From Salinibacillus aidingensis (GTDB taxonomy: Bacteria > Bacillota > Bacilli > Bacillales > Alkalibacillaceae): DNA of 64,000 nucleotides. The stretch's first letter is position 1. Each line of letters starts with the position of its first letter. This document shows positions 62,188 to 64,000 of the stretch, piece after piece. The position numbers and the translations under genes are program-made. The notes beneath the pieces are model-generated. The model had not been told where the DNA came from and made no database searches. It saw only the letters and a list, made by a program, of their open reading frames with translations. The stretch lies in assembly GCF_039522525.1 (NCBI RefSeq), contig NZ_BAAADO010000003.1, forward strand, positions 310,001 through 374,000, in the 5' to 3' direction.

Positions 62188-63156
62188 TGTGTCCGTATTT
62201 TCATTTAAAAATTCCTGCATGATTCCTCTCATTTCTGATTCATTAAACTCTAAAACATCTCCTACTCCTTCATGATGGGCATCCCATGCCTTTTCACGAA
62301 CGGGGATTCGGAGGGTCTCAATCTCATCAACAGGATTCAGAAGAAAATCCTTTCCTAAAGAAATGATCTTCCCGGTATCCATATTCGTTTTAATATAAGG
62401 CTGCAATGTTCCGACTAAGCGTGGCAATTTTAATACGCCCGAAAACGAAATGACTTTATCCTTTAATTTCCTCATAACCTTCTGCTGTCTTTCCACACGT
62501 TCAAAGTCACTATCACTATAGCGGTATCTTGCATATCCTAACAATTCCTTACCATTCAGGGTTTGCCGGCCTGGCTCTAGGGTAACACCGATATGGCGTG
62601 ACATATGTTTTTCAACATTGATTTCTACTCCATCAGGTGCGATGGTATTTACTATTTTTACAAACCCCTGAAAGTCGACAATTGCATAATACTCTAGATC
62701 TATGCCAAAATTTCTTTTAATTGTTTTTCGTAATAGTTCAGGTCCGCCAAAGCCAAATGCTGCATTAATTTTTTTGTACCCATGTCCTGGTATGTCGACA
62801 TAACTATCGCGCATAATGGAGACTAATTTGGCTGTTCCTTTTTCAGGGTCATATTGTCCAATCATGATGGTATCGGATCTTGCATTTTCTTCCCCTCTGG
62901 AGTCACTGCCTAATAGCAGAACATTGGTTTTTTTGAGTCCATCATCGACCCCTTTAAATTCCTCTTCGTACTGCTTACTTTTTTCACTTTTTTCGTCATT
63001 TCCAACGTCTTCCATTGCTGCATTTTTTCCAGCCATATATTCATAAGTTACATACGTTGCCATGCTTAAAAAAATCAATAGAACCGAAAACAGAATCCAC
63101 TTATTCCGCTTTTTTCTTCTTAATTTTCTTCTCGTTATACGATTATCATCCATCAC
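62185..63156 (-). CDS. LytR-CpsA-Psr family cell-wall glycopolymer ligase
   Basis: 323 residues. Basic cytosolic start, one span (WILFSVLLIFLSMATYVTYE), LCP domain with TNVLLLGSDSRGEENARSDT, MRDSYVDIPGHGYKKINAAF, LLGYARYRYSDSDFERVERQ (Arg pair). Joins teichoic acids or similar polymers to peptidoglycan in relatives. Confidence 0.92.
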   Translation of the reverse strand: MMDDNRITRRKLRRKKRNKWILFSVLLIFLSMATYVTYEYMAGKNAAMEDVGNDEKSEKSKQYEEEFKGVDDGLKKTNVLLLGSDSRGEENARSDTIMIGQYDPEKGTAKLVSIMRDSYVDIPGHGYKKINAAFGFGGPELLRKTIKRNFGIDLEYYAIVDFQGFVKIVNTIAPDGVEINVEKHMSRHIGVTLEPGRQTLNGKELLGYARYRYSDSDFERVERQQKVMRKLKDKVISFSGVLKLPRLVGTLQPYIKTNMDTGKIISLGKDFLLNPVDEIETLRIPVREKAWDAHHEGVGDVLEFNESEMRGIMQEFLNENTDT

Positions 63157-63338
63157 TTATCTCACCTTTAAAATAGCCTTCATTGATTCGAAAATAAAAG
63201 ACGTACAGACTGCTAATTATTAATGTACCTTTTATCCATTCAATAGTAAAGGGAATTTCTTATATTTCCCCAGTTATAGTTTATTTATTTGAACATATAT
63301 ATATATATAATAGATGGACATGCCTGGGGGAAGAAAAA

Positions 63339-63542
63339 ATGATTTGGATATTCTGGTTCTTTGTTGGATTTGGATTGACCGTAGCTGGAGGAGTATCGCT
63401 GATTATTTATTTGAATATCATTCCAGTCGGATTAGGATTTATCGATTACCTTATATTTATAAAGGACAAGCCCGAAAGTTATTTGCTTCTCGTTGGCATT
63501 CTGATTATAACGTTCAGTTGTTTTTTTTATCCATCCGACTGA
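63339..63542 (+). CDS. Small membrane protein, 67 residues
   Basis: ATG after GGGGGAAG. Two spans (WIFWFFVGFGLTVAGGVSLI, YLLLVGILIITFSCFF). No family recognised. Confidence 0.65.
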   Translation: MIWIFWFFVGFGLTVAGGVSLIIYLNIIPVGLGFIDYLIFIKDKPESYLLLVGILIITFSCFFYPSD

Positions 63543-63630
63543 GGTAAAGATTGGCTCATATAGAATAAAAATGCCAAACATGGCCATAATGAACAATAGA
63601 AAGGATGAAATAGTAAAGCGAGGGTCTTGG

Positions 63631-64000
63631 ATGATGTATTTACATGATGTGTGGGTAAACTGGTTTGAAGGGGAAGAAAACGGCTATAATGTATGTCATT
63701 TTCACGAATGGAGAAAAGAAGACGGAATTGAGCTTTTAGACCAGGTTCCATTAGTTTATGTAACAGAAACATTATACGATTACATTGAAAACGACCTGCA
63801 GGATCTTCCAAAAGAATTACTGGATTCTGTTTATCAACGGGCCTATCTGCGTAAAAATCAGGAACGTATCCCGCTTGAATATGCCTTTGTTGCCACTGAT
63901 GGAAAATCCATTGTTACGATCGATACGATGGGTTATTCACTGCCAATACGCAAAAGCCGCCTTATTCCAAGGCAGGAACGATTAGTATACGATATGATTG
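63631..64000 (+). CDS. yjbA: YjbA-like protein (DUF3603), 3' end beyond window
   Basis: ATG at 63631 after GAGGG. YLHDVWVNWFEGEENGYNVC, HFHEWRKEDGIELLDQVPLV and PIRKSRLIPRQERLVYDM match the YjbA family. 123 codons visible, open at the right edge. Function unknown. Confidence 0.85.
   Translation, partial: MMYLHDVWVNWFEGEENGYNVCHFHEWRKEDGIELLDQVPLVYVTETLYDYIENDLQDLPKELLDSVYQRAYLRKNQERIPLEYAFVATDGKSIVTIDTMGYSLPIRKSRLIPRQERLVYDMI

Overview
The window comes from an endospore-forming, low-to-moderate GC member of the Bacillaceae. Gene order around comK, addBA, gerP, yitS-yitW and yjzD-yjaV-med-fabH-fabF-yjbA follows the Bacillus subtilis chromosome. Many proteins are acidic, which would fit a moderately halophilic genus such as Halobacillus; that genus-level guess is inference only.

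Bases 1 to about 21,430 are the right part of a siphovirus prophage, all late genes on the + strand: ClpP-type prohead protease, HK97-type major capsid protein, head-tail connectors, major tail protein, a glycosyltransferase, tail chaperones G and GT (with an A AAA AAG slippery site), tape measure, distal tail protein with an inserted domain, a tail-fibre cassette, tail endopeptidase (Tal), holin and amidase. Behind the lysis genes lie a divergent XRE regulator pair, an actin-type partition locus (ParM-like, ParR-like, three phased palindromes) and two unassigned genes. The prophage ends inside comK, whose 3' part survives at 21,438-21,773.

The most striking object is a diversity-generating-retroelement (DGR) pair. 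The receptor-binding protein at 11,029-12,885 ends in a variable repeat. A 127-bp template copy starts 19 bases after its stop codon. The two differ at 16 positions, all of them adenines in the template (16 of 25 adenines, 0 of 102 other bases). No reverse transcriptase or accessory protein is present anywhere in the window, so the pair looks orphaned or served in trans. A second notable feature is that three virion proteins carry poly-Thr/Ser C-terminal tails and a GT-A-like glycosyltransferase gene directly follows the last of them, which suggests virion O-glycosylation.

Bases 21,800-31,740 are chromosomal (yhjD-like, yhjE-like, an MFS transporter, addB, addA). Bases 31,900-35,060 hold an AT-rich, decayed lactococcin-972-like bacteriocin locus with at least three disabling lesions. 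Bases 35,190-37,450 carry gerPABCDEF on the - strand behind a good sigma-K promoter. A hairpin-forming mobile-looking repeat has inserted between gerPE and gerPF, with a truncated copy and an inverted copy nearby.

Bases 37,500-57,430 are ordinary chromosome: DUF418 protein, alkyltransferase-like protein, rocD, yisL, degV-family, yitT, lipoprotein, dat, a phosphonate-type ABC transporter with a frameshifted ATPase, yitU/V/W homologues, uppP and yjzD. Bases 57,500-64,000 hold yjaV, med, fabH, fabF, an LCP-family gene and the start of yjbA. Four copies of a roughly 120-bp GC-rich repeat surround fabH; one separates it from a FapR-like operator, and three lie in tandem (period 122 bp) between fabH and fabF. 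No rRNA, tRNA or CRISPR array was seen.
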